In this document: positions 12,085 through 23,786 of the stretch, piece by piece
Numbering within the stretch: the first letter of the stretch is position 1
Layout of the letters: each line of letters starts with the position of its first letter
Source of the DNA: Adiantum capillus-veneris
Lineage: Eukaryota > Streptophyta > Polypodiopsida > Polypodiales > Pteridaceae
Assembly (NCBI GenBank): GCA_014529385.2
Contig: CM043964.1
Span: 133,646,420 to 133,710,419 of the forward strand
DNA length: 64,000 nt
Direction: 5' to 3'
Notes under the pieces: model-generated
What the model saw: the letters and a program-made list of their open reading frames with translations, nothing else
Database searches by the model: none
What the model was told of the DNA's origin: nothing
Made by a program: the position numbers and the translations under genes

Positions 12085-12562
12085 CTCGGTTGTCTTGAGA
12101 GTGCATCGGCTACAAGATTATGCTTGCCAGCAATGTGAGCAATATAAAAGTGAAATTGTGAGAGGAAATTTGCTCACCTCATTTGTTTGTCGGAGAGCTT
12201 GGTCTGCATCATGAAGTATTTTAGGCTTTGGTGATCCGTTTGTAAAATGAAAGGAGTCCCCAATACATGGTGCTTCCACGAGTCTAGGGCATGTAGAACT
12301 GCAAGGAGCTCCTTTGCGTATATGCCTAGAGCTTGCTCAACAGGGTCGAGCCTTTGACTCTTGTAGGCTATGGCGTGCTCTTCTTGGAACAAAAAGGCTC
12401 CAGGGAATCACCAGAAGCGTCACATTGGACCTCAAATGGCTTTGAGAGGTTCGGCAGTGTAAGCACAGGTTGAGAGGTAAGCTTCTCTTTAAGCTTTTTG
12501 AAAGCATTGTTCTCTTTTACATACCATCTAAACTTAATGTTCTCTTTACTTAGGTCATGCAA
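12085..12562 (-). pseudogene. RNase H domain of element 2
   Basis: Minus-strand fragments at 12562-12368 and 12392-12174 show FEVQCDASGDSL (catalytic DAS present), YAKELLAVLHALDSWKHHVL, and TDHQSLKYF. The end motif ALSRQP is near 12100. One frameshift near 12390 splits the domain. Confidence 0.82.
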
Positions 12563-13485
12563 TGGTCATGCTATTTGTGAGAATTTTCTATAAAGTGTCT
12601 ATAGTATGCACACATACCTATAAAGCTTCTTAGTTCATGCAGATTCCTTGGAATAGGCCATCCTTTTATTACCCCTGTAACTTTGATGGATCCATTTGGA
12701 TGCCATCTTGAGAGATAATGTGACCTAAATACTGGATCTCTTGTAAGAAAAATTCACTTTTCTTTTGATTTATGAAAAGCCTATTCTCTCTCAAAACTTA
12801 AAAAAATTACTTGGAGATGTCGTTTGTGTTTGTCGAAAGAGTTGGAGTAGATATCATCAAAGAACACTCCAATGTAGCTGTGGTGAGGCCTAAATAGCTT
12901 TTCCATCATTCGGTCAAAGGTAGTTCGTGCATTGGTCAAGCCAAAAGGCATGACAATGTAATCGTAGAGACCAAATGTAGTGCAAAATGCGGTCTTCACA
13001 ATGTATTGATCCACTATCCTGATCTGGTGATAGCCATTTTTTTAGATGAATTCTACTGAAGTAGGTGGACCCCTGTAGCTTATCAAATAGGTCTTCTACC
13101 CTCGGGATGAGAAACCTATTCTTGATAGTGATCCTATTTAGTGCTCTATAGTCGACACACATACGATATGTGTTGTCTTTCCTTTGCACTAATAAGACCG
13201 GTGAACAAAATAGAGATGAGCTAGGCCTAACCATGCCTTTCTCAACCAACTCATGCACTTGTTGCATAATCTCCTCTTGTTGAGCTTGAGAAAATCTATA
13301 AGGAGGTTCATTAGGCGGTGAACTTCCTGGAAGAAGTTCAATTGCATGGTCATCATCCCCTCGTTTTGGAGGTAGCTCACTAGGGATGTCGTCAATAAAA
13401 ACATCTTGGAATCCATTAAGGAAGCTAAACAACTATAGTTCCTTTTGATTCCCTTCACTTTTAGTGGACAAAACATTAGGTTCAT
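12563..13485 (-). pseudogene. Reverse transcriptase of element 2
   Basis: Minus strand: linker and fingers at 13432-13030 ([34 protein letters not shown], where the palm Asp of the usual RIDLKSGY is His), then 13014-12781 ([14 protein letters not shown]). The Asp to His change would by itself abolish activity. A frameshift near 13035 splits the two halves. Confidence 0.85.
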
Positions 13486-13589
13486 TTTGAGAGTCTACAA
13501 ATATCATGTACGTGAAAATAGAGCTTTTTATTGACTTATCAAAAGATTTTTTATGTACAAGGGGTATAGTGTGACCCGACTCATTAGCA

Positions 13590-14834
13590 TCTATATACAT
13601 AGTCTTTTCCCTATACGTAAAGTAAATATGCCTTTCAAGGAATTTGATGTCGGCAGCAATGCAATCAAACCATGTGCCCCTAAAATGACATCTTCATGCT
13701 TAAGAGGAGATATGAAAAAGTCCTCTTTATCTACATAACTTTGGACATGGAGCCTTAGCTTCCCAATCAGGGGAGTAACCGAGGCTTCCTGTCCCTTGAA
13801 AACTCCTCCCGCGTTCACTTGATCTCCCATTTCATAGGCTTGGATGCCTAGCTTGGTGGCCAACTCCAGGGATATGAAGTTGTGAGTAGAGCCAGGGTCA
13901 AAGAGAATAAATGCATCATGTTCTCTTACCTTTCCCCAAGCATAGCATAGTGGAGATCCTTTGCAATGACTATCCTCTTCTTGAACTTTGACTAAAGAAG
14001 CTCTAGGAGGCTCATTGCGGGTGTTCTTTTGGGGACAAGCATGGTCTTGCTCCCCACATTTGAAACAACGGTTATCCTTACGATAACGTTCGCACTCTTC
14101 AAGAGAGAGTTTGGTTTTGCCTTTGTAAACTCCCTTCTCCTTAGCTTTGTTGTTATTGTTGGCATTGACTTTGGGAGGCTTTTGGACATTGTCCTTCCCT
14201 TTGGGCTCGTTACGGTCCTTGTTTTTCGTGGGCTTAAGATTTCTCTTAGCCCCTTGTTGGAAATTGATCCATGAAGCCACCATGGTATGGTGTATGAGTG
14301 CAGATATGGTGCGTGGCCTTTAGGAGTTAACATACTCTGCCATATCCTTAGTTAAACCCGCACAAATTTGTTGCTTTTGCTCTCCAAAATCCATCTTTTT
14401 GAAGACAGTGACTTTGAGATGTAAGTCCCAAAACTTGTCTACATATTTGTGGATAGATTTGTAGGGAGAGAGCTTCAAGCTTCGCCATTCGGTGAGTACT
14501 TTGTCTTTGGCATCAGTAGCCAAAAAATGCTTCATGATGGATGCTCTTAAAGCTTTCCACATTCGTGGAGCTTCAGTGTTTTCTCATAGGCTAGACCACC
14601 ATTGCCTGGTGGAGTTTTGAAAATGCATAGCTACATGACATAGCTTAGAGGACTCGGTGAAGCCCTCTTCTCAAAACGCCACATCAAATTGTTGGATGAA
14701 GGCCAAGACTTTGTCCGTAGCACCAAATGTGCCATCGTAGGTAAGGAAAGAAATGTTCTATCCTTGCTCTTTGAACTTTTTGAGCTTGGATGACCTCTTC
14801 CACGCAGAATATGATTTCCTATGGCCTCTTCTTG

Positions 14835-14835
<1 letters not shown>
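13590..14835 (-). pseudogene. gag-protease of element 2
   Basis: Minus strand from 14835: GHRKSYSAWKRSSKLKKFKE (matching element 1 gag), a stop at about 14757, then capsid-like pieces including 14562-14320, then 14283-13591 with a zinc knuckle shortened relative to element 1 (CFKCGEQDHACP lacks about three residues before the last Cys) and retropepsin site DPGSTHNFIS. The Asn run is shorter than in element 1. Confidence 0.85.
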
Positions 14836-15221
<386 letters not shown>

Positions 15222-15859
15222 GATACTCATGCCTAGTTGGTATGTTGTAGTATTGTGTAAATACTATTCAAATTGGATGTAGTTCATTGCATTATGGATA
15301 AGTTGAAACTTGCACTTGCTTTAAGAGATGAATCTGGGCATAAATTTCACCAGAGACTAAAAGAATGTGTGATTATCAAAAAATGACCTATGAAAGATAA
15401 TTTACAAAGTAAAATTACCGTTTTTCTAAATTTTGGATCCACACAGATGATTATATAAAATTGACCAATGAAAGATACTGTATTAGAGAACTTATTAATT
15501 TTATTGATCAAAAAACAATGCTTGAATGCACCATCAAGTCTCTAAATCTTGTAACATGTCATGATTCAATGTGAAAAAATATACACATTAGAATGAAGAC
15601 TTACCTAGAATTGGATTGCTTTGCAATACCTATCTCGTTTGGCACAAGCCCAAGGTAAAATCTAATGAAACATGTGATAATCAAAATACCCCAATACAAT
15701 ACGCAAAACCCTACATCAATACCAATTCACCATCCTAAATCACACCACACACTAAAATTATCATTCCACGTATCCTAAAAACACTTCTTCCTACTTGGGA
15801 ACTCCTTCCCATTACTTGGGAACTCCTTCCAAGTTTCCCATTACTATCACCTGGAAGAC
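15222..15859. other. AT-rich intergenic sequence
   Basis: No coding signal or recognised repeat, apart from a doubled TACTTGGGAACTCCTTCC phrase at about 15792-15832. Confidence 0.6.
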
Positions 15860-16600
15860 AAAGTTTGTGGTGTACTGCAACTTACCCTACCTTTGTGTAT
15901 TATCCTTTCTTGGAGTGCTTTGACTGCAAGGTAAACTCATTTGTGTTTGGGGTGTTCAGAAAGTGCTTACTAAGTATCATTTTGTGTAGTGATGCTCTCA
16001 TCAATGTTTATGCCAAGTATGGTGCTCTGTACGAGCCCAAGTGTCCTAGAGAAGCTCCCTTCTCCTAGCATTCTCTTGTAATTCTATGAAAACAAAGTGT
16101 ACTCAAGTTGGGCAAGGTTGTTGAGCTCTTAAGTATTTTGAACAAATGTGCCTTGAGGACATTCTTGTAATTGAGATGGTGTATGCTTGTATTCTTAGAC
16201 CCTATGTTGGGATTGGGCCCATGGAATGGGGAAGCATGTCCATGATGAGACTTCTAGGCAAGGTTATCTTGATGCTCTTTGATGTCAAGGGTAGGCTTCC
16301 TAGAGAAGCTTCCTTCTTGAAGGGCTATCTTGTATGATGATTTAATATTGAAGCTTTCTTCTTGAACAATTTTTCCTTATGATTCTTTTATTGAAAAGTG
16401 GACTTCTATTGGTCCAGGCCAATAGATCTTGACTATTTTGAGCAGATGCACCATGAGAACATCCTTGTAATTGAGACAATGTATGCATGTATTCTTAGAG
16501 CCAATGTTGGGACTGTGATTATCCAAAGGGGGGAAATCATGATATATCCATGTTGAGATTTCCAAGCAAGAATGTTTTTGTTGTGGTGGTGTGCTCAACA
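15860..16600 (+). pseudogene. PPR-protein gene remnant
   Basis: PPR proteins are helical-repeat RNA-binding proteins of plant organelles. The remnant reads SDALINVYAKYGAL at about 15990-16030 (PPR consensus NALINMYAKCGSL). Then, with frame changes, ALKYFEQM and VYACILRPYVGIGPMEWG at about 16130-16230, and GKHVHDETSRQGYLDAL at about 16230-16285. A second diverged copy, LDYFEQMHHENILVIET followed by YACILRANVG, lies at 16431-16511. Stops and shifts every 30-70 codons show it is dead. It could be part of a PPR retrocopy. This is the only host-type gene trace I recognise. Confidence 0.68.
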
Positions 16601-17196
16601 AGACAATAATGTGGTAATCAAAACTAATTACAAATGGTGCATTTTTTTAAAGTTACATTTCAATCTAATAAGAGAGTGCTTAAGCTTACATTCCCTCAAG
16701 CATAGACATGCATGTAGGTTGCAAGTAATTGTTTGGTAATTGAAGGATTGTACAATCAAGTGCTGACTTTTCTCATGCCACAATGATATTTTAAGATGTT
16801 ATTAGTATAATGTGAGTGTTAAAAAGATCAAAAATAAAGTTTCAATTGCAAAAGCTCAAAAAATAGAAGCTCGCAAATATAAAATCCCCGAATTTGAGTT
16901 GGTTTTGTAGGCTATGGAGATGAATTGCTTCATTATTTTTAGACATAATTACCTTCTTTTTCGAGGTATGTGTCAATTTACATGCTAAGCACTCAAAAAC
17001 AGATCTCAATTGTCAAAAAGAAATAAAGATTAGAAAACCTTGAATTTTTTGAAGTTTTAACATTTGAGGGGTATTTTGGTAAATTTTTCTTTTATCTATC
17101 AGTGATTATCACAAACTCAAGTTATGACATGAATTGGTTGGCTTGTTCCTTGTGTGTTCCCTAAAAATATTGCGTTTGTTACCTTGCAAAATAAGG
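16601..17196. other. AT-rich sequence, nothing recognised
   Basis: Short broken frames only. No repeat, terminus or motif that I can support. Confidence 0.55.
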
Positions 17197-17238
17197 GGAG
17201 AGAGAGAGAGAGCGAGAGAGTGAGCTTGGCGCTAGCGC

Positions 17239-17288
<50 letters not shown>
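17197..17288 (+). repeat. (GA)n microsatellite interrupted by GCGCTAGCGC
   Basis: Two GA tracts (17197-17220 and 17240-17288) flank a segment containing the perfect palindrome GCGCTAGCGC (17229-17238). The same palindrome occurs near other microsatellites at about 53638 and 53718. Confidence 0.95.
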
Positions 17289-17291
<3 letters not shown>

Positions 17292-17482
17292 AATTATTGT
17301 CCACTAAGGTCAGATATAACCTATGGGACTGAATACAAAACATTACAACGGGTTTCTTCTGATTGGGTTGTAGCATACATCTTAGTTAAGGACTGAGGGT
17401 CCAACGAGGTGTTACAAAAAAGAAAAGACAAAAGAAAATCCTTAGAGGGGGCAGGTGAGAGGGAAGCCAGCTACTTAGGAGT

Positions 17483-18180
17483 TCAAAACTCCTGGATAAT
17501 GGCCTTACCTCCTTGATACACTGCCCATTTCCCTACTACTCGTGCTTTACGTACTTTTTCCAGTTCTACTTTCTTGTGTTTGAGTTGTGTAGGTGTGAGA
17601 TCTTCTGCAAACCAGAATCCAGTGTCCTTGAGAAGCTTTGATTGCTTGACTAGTTTGATTTGAGCCGCTTGGGCCTTGAAGGTGAGGATGGCATGGTTTG
17701 ATGCTCGTGCGCAAGAGTGGTAATTGACTCTTCATCCCATTGGACCACAAAGATTGCAGCTTGAATTCGAGGAAGGGACTTATGGAATGCGAGGTCACCC
17801 TCCCCTTTCCAATCATTGGCAAGCACACCAATGCGACCATTGAGGGAAATGTCTTCTTGGCGTTGTTGTTCGCATAGAAAAAATGCTACATGGTCTTCAA
17901 CCTTGCGGGAGATGACTTCGTGCACTTGAGTTTTGACTTTCTTTGTGAGGGTGGTCTCTACCTCTGCCTTGGCTTTAGTGAGCATGGATTCCATGTGTTC
18001 CACCTCTTCACTCTTGCACTTTTGTACTGCTGTGAGACGACACTCAATTGTGACAAGTCACTGTTTTAACTTCTCATTCTCCTTGCAGAGCCTCTCAACT
18101 TCGTGCCGAAGCTGGGTGGTGCTGTCCACTTTCGGTGGAGTTTCCACGACTCTGGCAAATGTGAGCCTTCCTTAGGATGA
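17483..18180 (-). pseudogene. LINE ORF1-like protein fragment (coiled coil plus C-terminal domain)
   Basis: Reading the minus strand from about 18180: LTFARVVETPP, then a charged heptad-like stretch (QLRHEVERLCKENEKLKQ), a TGA, more coiled-coil-like sequence with many Glu/Lys, then after a frameshift near 17680 KLLKDTGFWFAEDLTPTQL and GKWAVYQGGKAIIQEF, ending at TGA 17483-17485. The last part matches the pattern of the ORF1 C-terminus at 38130-38290 (LKKIGIFLGDDLTLSQ, GKIYFYKDGKVVI). Such ORF1 proteins bind LINE RNA. Family assignment is by pattern only. Confidence 0.6.
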
Positions 18181-18249
18181 GGCTCAAGTGGTCATGGATT
18201 TACCACTAGTTCGCTTGCCACACTTTGGTGCTTCGTGTGCACAAGGAAC

Positions 18250-18425
18250 ATTCGGTTAATCCATGAGTTAATGCAAGGCACTCTTCAAGCAAGACTCCCT
18301 CCTGCTGCACACCACGAGTTATAATGCAAGGCACTATTGATGCAAGATTCCCTATTGCATGCCACGAGATAATGCAAGGCATTGTTGAAGCGCAATTCCC
18401 TGCTGTCGCGCATCAGATTCCCTAC
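18250..18425 (+). repeat. Minisatellite of about 50 bp, three copies
   Basis: The phrase ATGCAAGGCA begins at 18271, 18324 and 18372. Each is followed by TTGAAGCAAGATTCCCT-like sequence and a CACGAG phrase. The spacing is 53 and 48 bases. Confidence 0.8.
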
Positions 18426-18459
18426 TACAGGCGAGGTCGGGTAGGCGGGTTGCAGGTTT

Positions 18460-19323
18460 TGCTGCGTCGCGAGACAGGTTTTAGTTAGATTTACGTTAGA
18501 TTAGATTTAGGTTTATTACGTTAGATTTAGATTTACTTTATATTATATTAGATTTAGGTTTATTTTGAGTTTAAGATTAAATTAGATCTAAATTTATGTT
18601 CAATGGACTAGCTTTTTTTAGATTTAGGTTAGATTTTAGTGCATGTCAATGAAGGTGCCCTCATGATGGTAAGTATTGTATGAAAAAAACTAAAAAAGAC
18701 TCCGTTTTCCTACATGAGAAAATTTCCTACGCTCACAGCCTCCCTAGTCCATGCGGACCAGCAATTCCACCTGCATGTTCGACTCCTACTACCATACAAT
18801 AAGCCGTCATGATCAGCCAATGGAAGAGCAAATTGAGCCTACACAAAAATTAGTGATGCAAAATGACGATTCCAAGGGTCTCACATACACACACACACAC
18901 ACCACAACCCATCAAATCTAGAGTAAGAATTAAGTGCTTTGAGCAGGCATTAGCTACATTGCAAGAATGGCGTACCTGCATGCTACAGACAAAGATCTAC
19001 TGTGAAAAGATGTTAAGATGTTGTGAAATGCTACAGCTAGAGAAGAGGCAAAGGGGTTTTGTCCATTACATGCACCATCATGTAGACGTGTATGTGTAGA
19101 TTTCTTGTACCCACAAATATAGGCATTGACAAATAAAGACGAGATTATAACCTGGTGTTTCTGATCTCCACGCACCTTAGACCAAGGTGTGCGTGGATTG
19201 GACATGACTAGAGAATGTGAGGTAGTTTACATTGTGAACAAAGAGAGAGAGACAGATAAAAGATGAAGAATGCCAATAGAAGATTAAGTTTGTTGTCCAG
19301 GTTATAAGGTTTTTACCCTCATT
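18460..19323. other. T/A-rich degenerate repeat, then unassigned sequence
   Basis: 18470-18640 is made of GATTTAGGTTTA/GATTTACGTTA reiterations. 18641-19323 has no coding signal; a short CA tract is at 18883-18901. The 5' end of the CACTA element should lie here or further left, but I found no CACTACAA-type terminus. Confidence 0.55.
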
Positions 19324-22300
19324 ATGAGTAGTGACGAGGATGTGGGGCCGTCCAACCGAAACACCTATCTTTCAACGAGGATCTTATGTCCTTGTAATCA
19401 ATGCAAGCATGTTGTGCGATGAACAAGACGTGTTTCTTTGCAGCACGGTCACGAATTTGGCGAGTTCGATCCATCTATTATAGATCGAGTTGTTGCCAAT
19501 TATAACTTGTCGGACTAGACACTGGCCAACAAGCAGCAATCTTGCAACCCAATAGACGTGTTTGCAGGCACTTTGGTCAAGCAACATACGTGAGGCCAAA
19601 AGATGTAGCCTCTGACAGCTCGAGGGATGATCATGCAGACGACATTCCCAATGAGGCAATGTTTGAGCCCGAGATCGATGAAATGATCGGGACAATCATG
19701 GATTCAGAAAGGCTTATCTATGATGATATGAAAATTGAAGCCGATACGCCATTGTATAATGGAGCACGTGTGTCTAGATTGAAGGCCCTCCTGGTTCTTC
19801 TCAACATGCAGGCAAAGTTTGGATGGAGTGACACTAGCGTCACAGCGCTTTTCAGGTGATCTATTACAATTAGTTTACTTTAATAAAAAACTCTAGATGT
19901 ATAATGATCTGATAGATTTTTACACAATTGTATCGTATTTTTTTCGTTGTGTAGATTGCTCAAAGAGTACATACTGCCAGCTGATAATGTGATGCCAGAT
20001 TCCAGAGAGGAAGCAAGAAAGATTTTGGGAAACTTGGGGATGGATTACAATTCGATCCATGCTTGTCCTAACGACTACATTCTTTTTAGACGGGAATACA
20101 TAGGCATGGAGAAGTGTCTGAAATGTGATTCCGAGAGATATCGAGTAGATCTCCCCAGAACAAAAATTTTGCAAAAGGTTTTGCGACATTTTCCTCTGCT
20201 TTCTCGCATCAAGCATTTCTTTGAATGTAAGTCCATGGCTGCCCTAGCATCATGGCATGAGGAGAATAAATCTTTGGATGGTGTGCTACGGATTCCTGCA
20301 GATCAGTGCGCAACCTAGAAACATATAGATGAAACATGGTCGGATTTTGCCAGGAAAGCTCAAAATTTGCGCTTAGCCCTGGCTATGGATGGTGTAAATC
20401 CATTTGGTCAAAGATCAACATCTTACAGTGTATGGCCCGTTGTCATCATCAACTACAACATTCCCCCGTGGTTGACTACGAAGAAGGGACACCTATGGCC
20501 TATGGCTAAGCTTGATTGTGTCGGGGCGATATAAAGTGAAGAATATGGATGTGTATCTTTGTCCACTATTAGAAGAGCTACAACAATTGTGGATTGGCAT
20601 AGAAGTGGTGGATATGAGTCGACACACAGGTCGACGGAATGCTTTGATCAGAGGCATTCTAATGTGGACCATGCATGACTATCCCGGACTAACAGAATGC
20701 TCAGGTGATTTACACTCTTCACTCAAACACTGTAAATCTTGGGTTTTTTCAAGCTTATCTATTATCATATGTATACATGCAGGGCTTCAAACAAGCGGAT
20801 ACAGAGCATGTGTCACATGTGGACCTAGACTGAATGCACGTAGGGCACCCTCATTGAAGGAGCAAATCTATGAAGGTCATCAAGCATATCTTCCAGAGAA
20901 TCATGTGTTACGCGACGGCTTTTTGGGAAGAGATCCACCAAGGATGTCTGCACAAGCATGGTTAGAGCAGAAGGAGATGTGTGATGACGGATTTCCCCCA
21001 GGGATGAAGAGACTATCTCTATGGTACGAGTTACCATACTGGCCACGACTCATGATCAATCATTTGCTCGATCCAATGCACATATTCAAGAATGTGGGTA
21101 ATCTACTATGGGACCATCTGACCGGCAAGAAAGATACTTTGGGAGCCAGGGTTGACCTTAGAAATGTGGATCGTATGGAGAAATATTGGCCACAAACAGC
21201 GTCCGATGGATCAATAAAACTCCCTAAAGCACCATGGATTTTCACAGGAGCCCAAGAATGCAAAGTAAAAGAGACCATTCAATCTTTGAGGACCCCCACT
21301 GGCGTAATGCACTCGCTCCAAACGTGTTTTACTAAAGAAGGAAAGCTTATCGGTTTGAAGTCACACGACTGGCATAAAATGTGTCGGATATGTTCATAGT
21401 GGAATATATCATAGTGGGAATTGTGTAACAAATTCGTGTGTGGACTTTAATATCATTGCTGCACGTGTTTTGCAGTTTATTTTACCGGTGGGGATGTTTG
21501 TCTCTTGACGTCCGTAACACAATCTACAAAATTGCGAAGTTGGTGCAATGGATCTCACAAAAGGAGATCAATGTAGACTCTATACCATTTGCCAAACTAA
21601 ACACTGCGGAGGTTGTGTGCATGTTTGAGAAACATTTTCCTACTACCATGCTAACCATTCAGGTGCATCTTCTTGTCCACATAGTTGATGAGGTGGAAAT
21701 AGCTAGCATAATACTTTCCAGATGGATGTTCTTTTTAGAACGTTTCATGAAAACGCTCAAGGGATATGTGCGTCAGAAGGCACGTCTGGAGGGTAGCATG
21801 GCAGAAGGTTGGCTGGTATCAGAGTCCCTAGTGTACATTGAAGAGTGGCTAGACGGATTTGATAAAGCCCGGGACACGCTATGGCGAACCATAGATGATG
21901 AGCGCATATCTGGGATTGTCATGTGCAATCTCGGTGTTGATAAGAAGATGACGGAAGATGTAGAGGCTAAAATCAACCAATTTTGCATCCTTCACAATCC
22001 AGTGATGCAAAAGTGGATTTCACAATATGAGGATGCAAAGCAAGAGGAACAAAGGGCACGAATCGAGTGGAGACGAGGAAGACGACCACCGATGCACTAT
22101 CCGAAGGGTCTGGAGAGCCTACCAACATTCATGAGCTTAAGATGGTTGCACAGCCAATTGAAAAGCGCACAACAGTGCTGTAAAGAAGTGACTGAGGAAG
22201 AGTGGGAGTACTCTCGGGGTTGCCTGACCATGGTAAGTTTGCAATGTACAACTAGTGACTTTCTAGATATTTGAACGGCCACTCATAATCTTTGTTCGTT

Positions 22301-23020
22301 GTAGTATAAGTCATACATAGCAGCATGGTGTAAAGGTCAACATTTTAGGGTGGAACGGATTGACAAAAAGCGTTTTACTCAAGATTGTGGAATCATGGCA
22401 AAATTTGAACAGTCTAGTCGACGACGGTCCTCTGATGCAGATCCTGTGGTGGTGGAACTCACCTACTTTGGCACGCTACAAGAGATTTTGAGGATTGATT
22501 ATAGAGGATTTGTTGTCGACTTGTTCGACGTGCAATGGTTCAAGATAATCATGGAGGGTTGCAAGGCTACTGTGTGTAGAGGAGAGTCTGGTTTTCTTGA
22601 GGTGGATTCAGCTAAGAAATGGACTGACCTAAGAGACACTTTCGTACTACCCGAGCATTGTGAACAAGTAAGTATGTAAATAGTTAACATCCCATTTTAG
22701 TAGTTATGTGCTTGGAAGCTCTCATGTAAGTTATGTTTGAATGGCAGGTGATATTTCATCCTACAAAGTCTGCATCAAACTGGTGGTATGTCATAGAGGT
22801 AGCCCCTCATAGTGCACGGACGTATGAAGGCTGCCATGTGCCAATCACAGCGGCATCAATGGAGGAGATCGGAGAAGATGCTCAGTCAGAAGCCATTGAG
22901 GTGGTGCTAGACGAGCATCAAGTTGCTACTCTCTATGGGGTGCATGCAGAGGATCTACAAAATAAAACGGAGGACATCTGTCCTAAACGGAGAGCTCTAT
23001 ATAGATATAGGAAGTTATGA
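19324..23020 (+). pseudogene. TNP2-type CACTA transposase, five introns, with lesions
   Basis: Catalyses excision and insertion of CACTA elements. The ATG at 19324 begins a transposase-associated region with ILCPCNQCKHVV (Cys-rich), broken by TGA at about 19420 and TAG at about 19513, then a frameshift. The TNP2 core reads GWSDTSVTALFR, LLKEYILPADN, YNSIHACPNDYILFR, YSVWPVVIINYNIPPW, VYLCPLLEELQQLW, YRACVTCGPRL and LLDPMHIFKNV. DUF4218 follows (RWMFFLERFMKTLKGYVR, EGSMAEGWL). DUF4216 follows at about 22440-22800 (VDLFDVQWFKI, WWYVIEVAP). Introns with GT-AG ends: 19856-19954, 20705-20782, one ending about 21475, 22233-22304, 22668-22747. Further lesions: TAG at about 20316 and a frameshift near 20515. 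Confidence 0.9.
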
Positions 23021-23302
23021 TGAGCTATGCGAGGATGAGAGAGAGACCTCTTAAAGCCATAAATATTGTATTTGAACAATTTTGCTCCGTTTTATAAAAC
23101 TTTGGCGTCATTGTGTCATTGTATTTAATGGTCTTTGCATCCATTTCTGTTTATATGCATCATTGCGTCATTGTATTTAATCTCTTTGTGTCCACTCCAA
23201 GTATGTATGCTTTAGGTATGTTCTCACAAGCAGGGACGATGAGCACTATGCTCCAAATGGGATGGAGACTAAAGCTGCAATTGCGAAGGGAGTGATCTGT
23301 CT
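23021..23302. other. 3' flank of the transposase gene
   Basis: AT-rich, with a repeated GTCATTGTATTTAAT phrase (23113-23127 and 23167-23181). No coding feature seen. Confidence 0.55.
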
Positions 23303-23516
23303 CTGCTCATAGATGCAGCTCATCCCACCGCTAGATCTAATTGCTCGGGTGAAAGAGACACTAAGAAGCACTACTACTACTTCTTAGCGTCTCTTTCACC
23401 CGATCAACTGGATTTAGTGGTGAAAGAGACGCTAAGAAGCACTACTACTGCTTCTTAGCGTCTCTTTCACCCGATCAACTGGATTTAGTGGTGGGGCAAG
23501 CAACATCTATGAGCAG
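23303..23516. repeat. Long foldback with two nested perfect hairpins
   Basis: The outer arms pair CTGCTCATAGATG (from 23303) with CATCTATGAGCAG (23504-23516). Inside are two tandem units with a period of about 71 bases, each a hairpin: arms 23346-23368 with 23380-23402, and 23419-23439 with 23451-23471, separated by 11-base loops (CACTACTACT plus one base). The inner arms are GGTGAAAGAGAC-(G/A)-CTAAGAAG and complement. RNA from either strand would fold into one long stem. It could be a MITE-like insert, a small-RNA precursor, or a structural part of the CACTA element. Confidence 0.88.
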
Positions 23517-23625
23517 ATATGGACTTTCTTCGGGATTGTAGCTTCAGTCTCCATCGCACCCAGAGCACAGTGCTTTTACAAATTCATAGAAACTCAACAA
23601 AAACTCTCTACACAGGAATCCCTCC

Positions 23626-23630
<5 letters not shown>

Positions 23631-23711
<81 letters not shown>
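23631..23711 (+). repeat. (TC)n microsatellite
   Basis: About 40 uninterrupted TC units upstream of the second CACTA gene. Confidence 0.98.
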
Positions 23712-23713
<2 letters not shown>

Positions 23714-23786
23714 TTATCTACTTGTTCATGTTTTCTACTCCATTCATTCAATATTAAGTTTAAATGTACGTGTGTTTAATGCAGGT

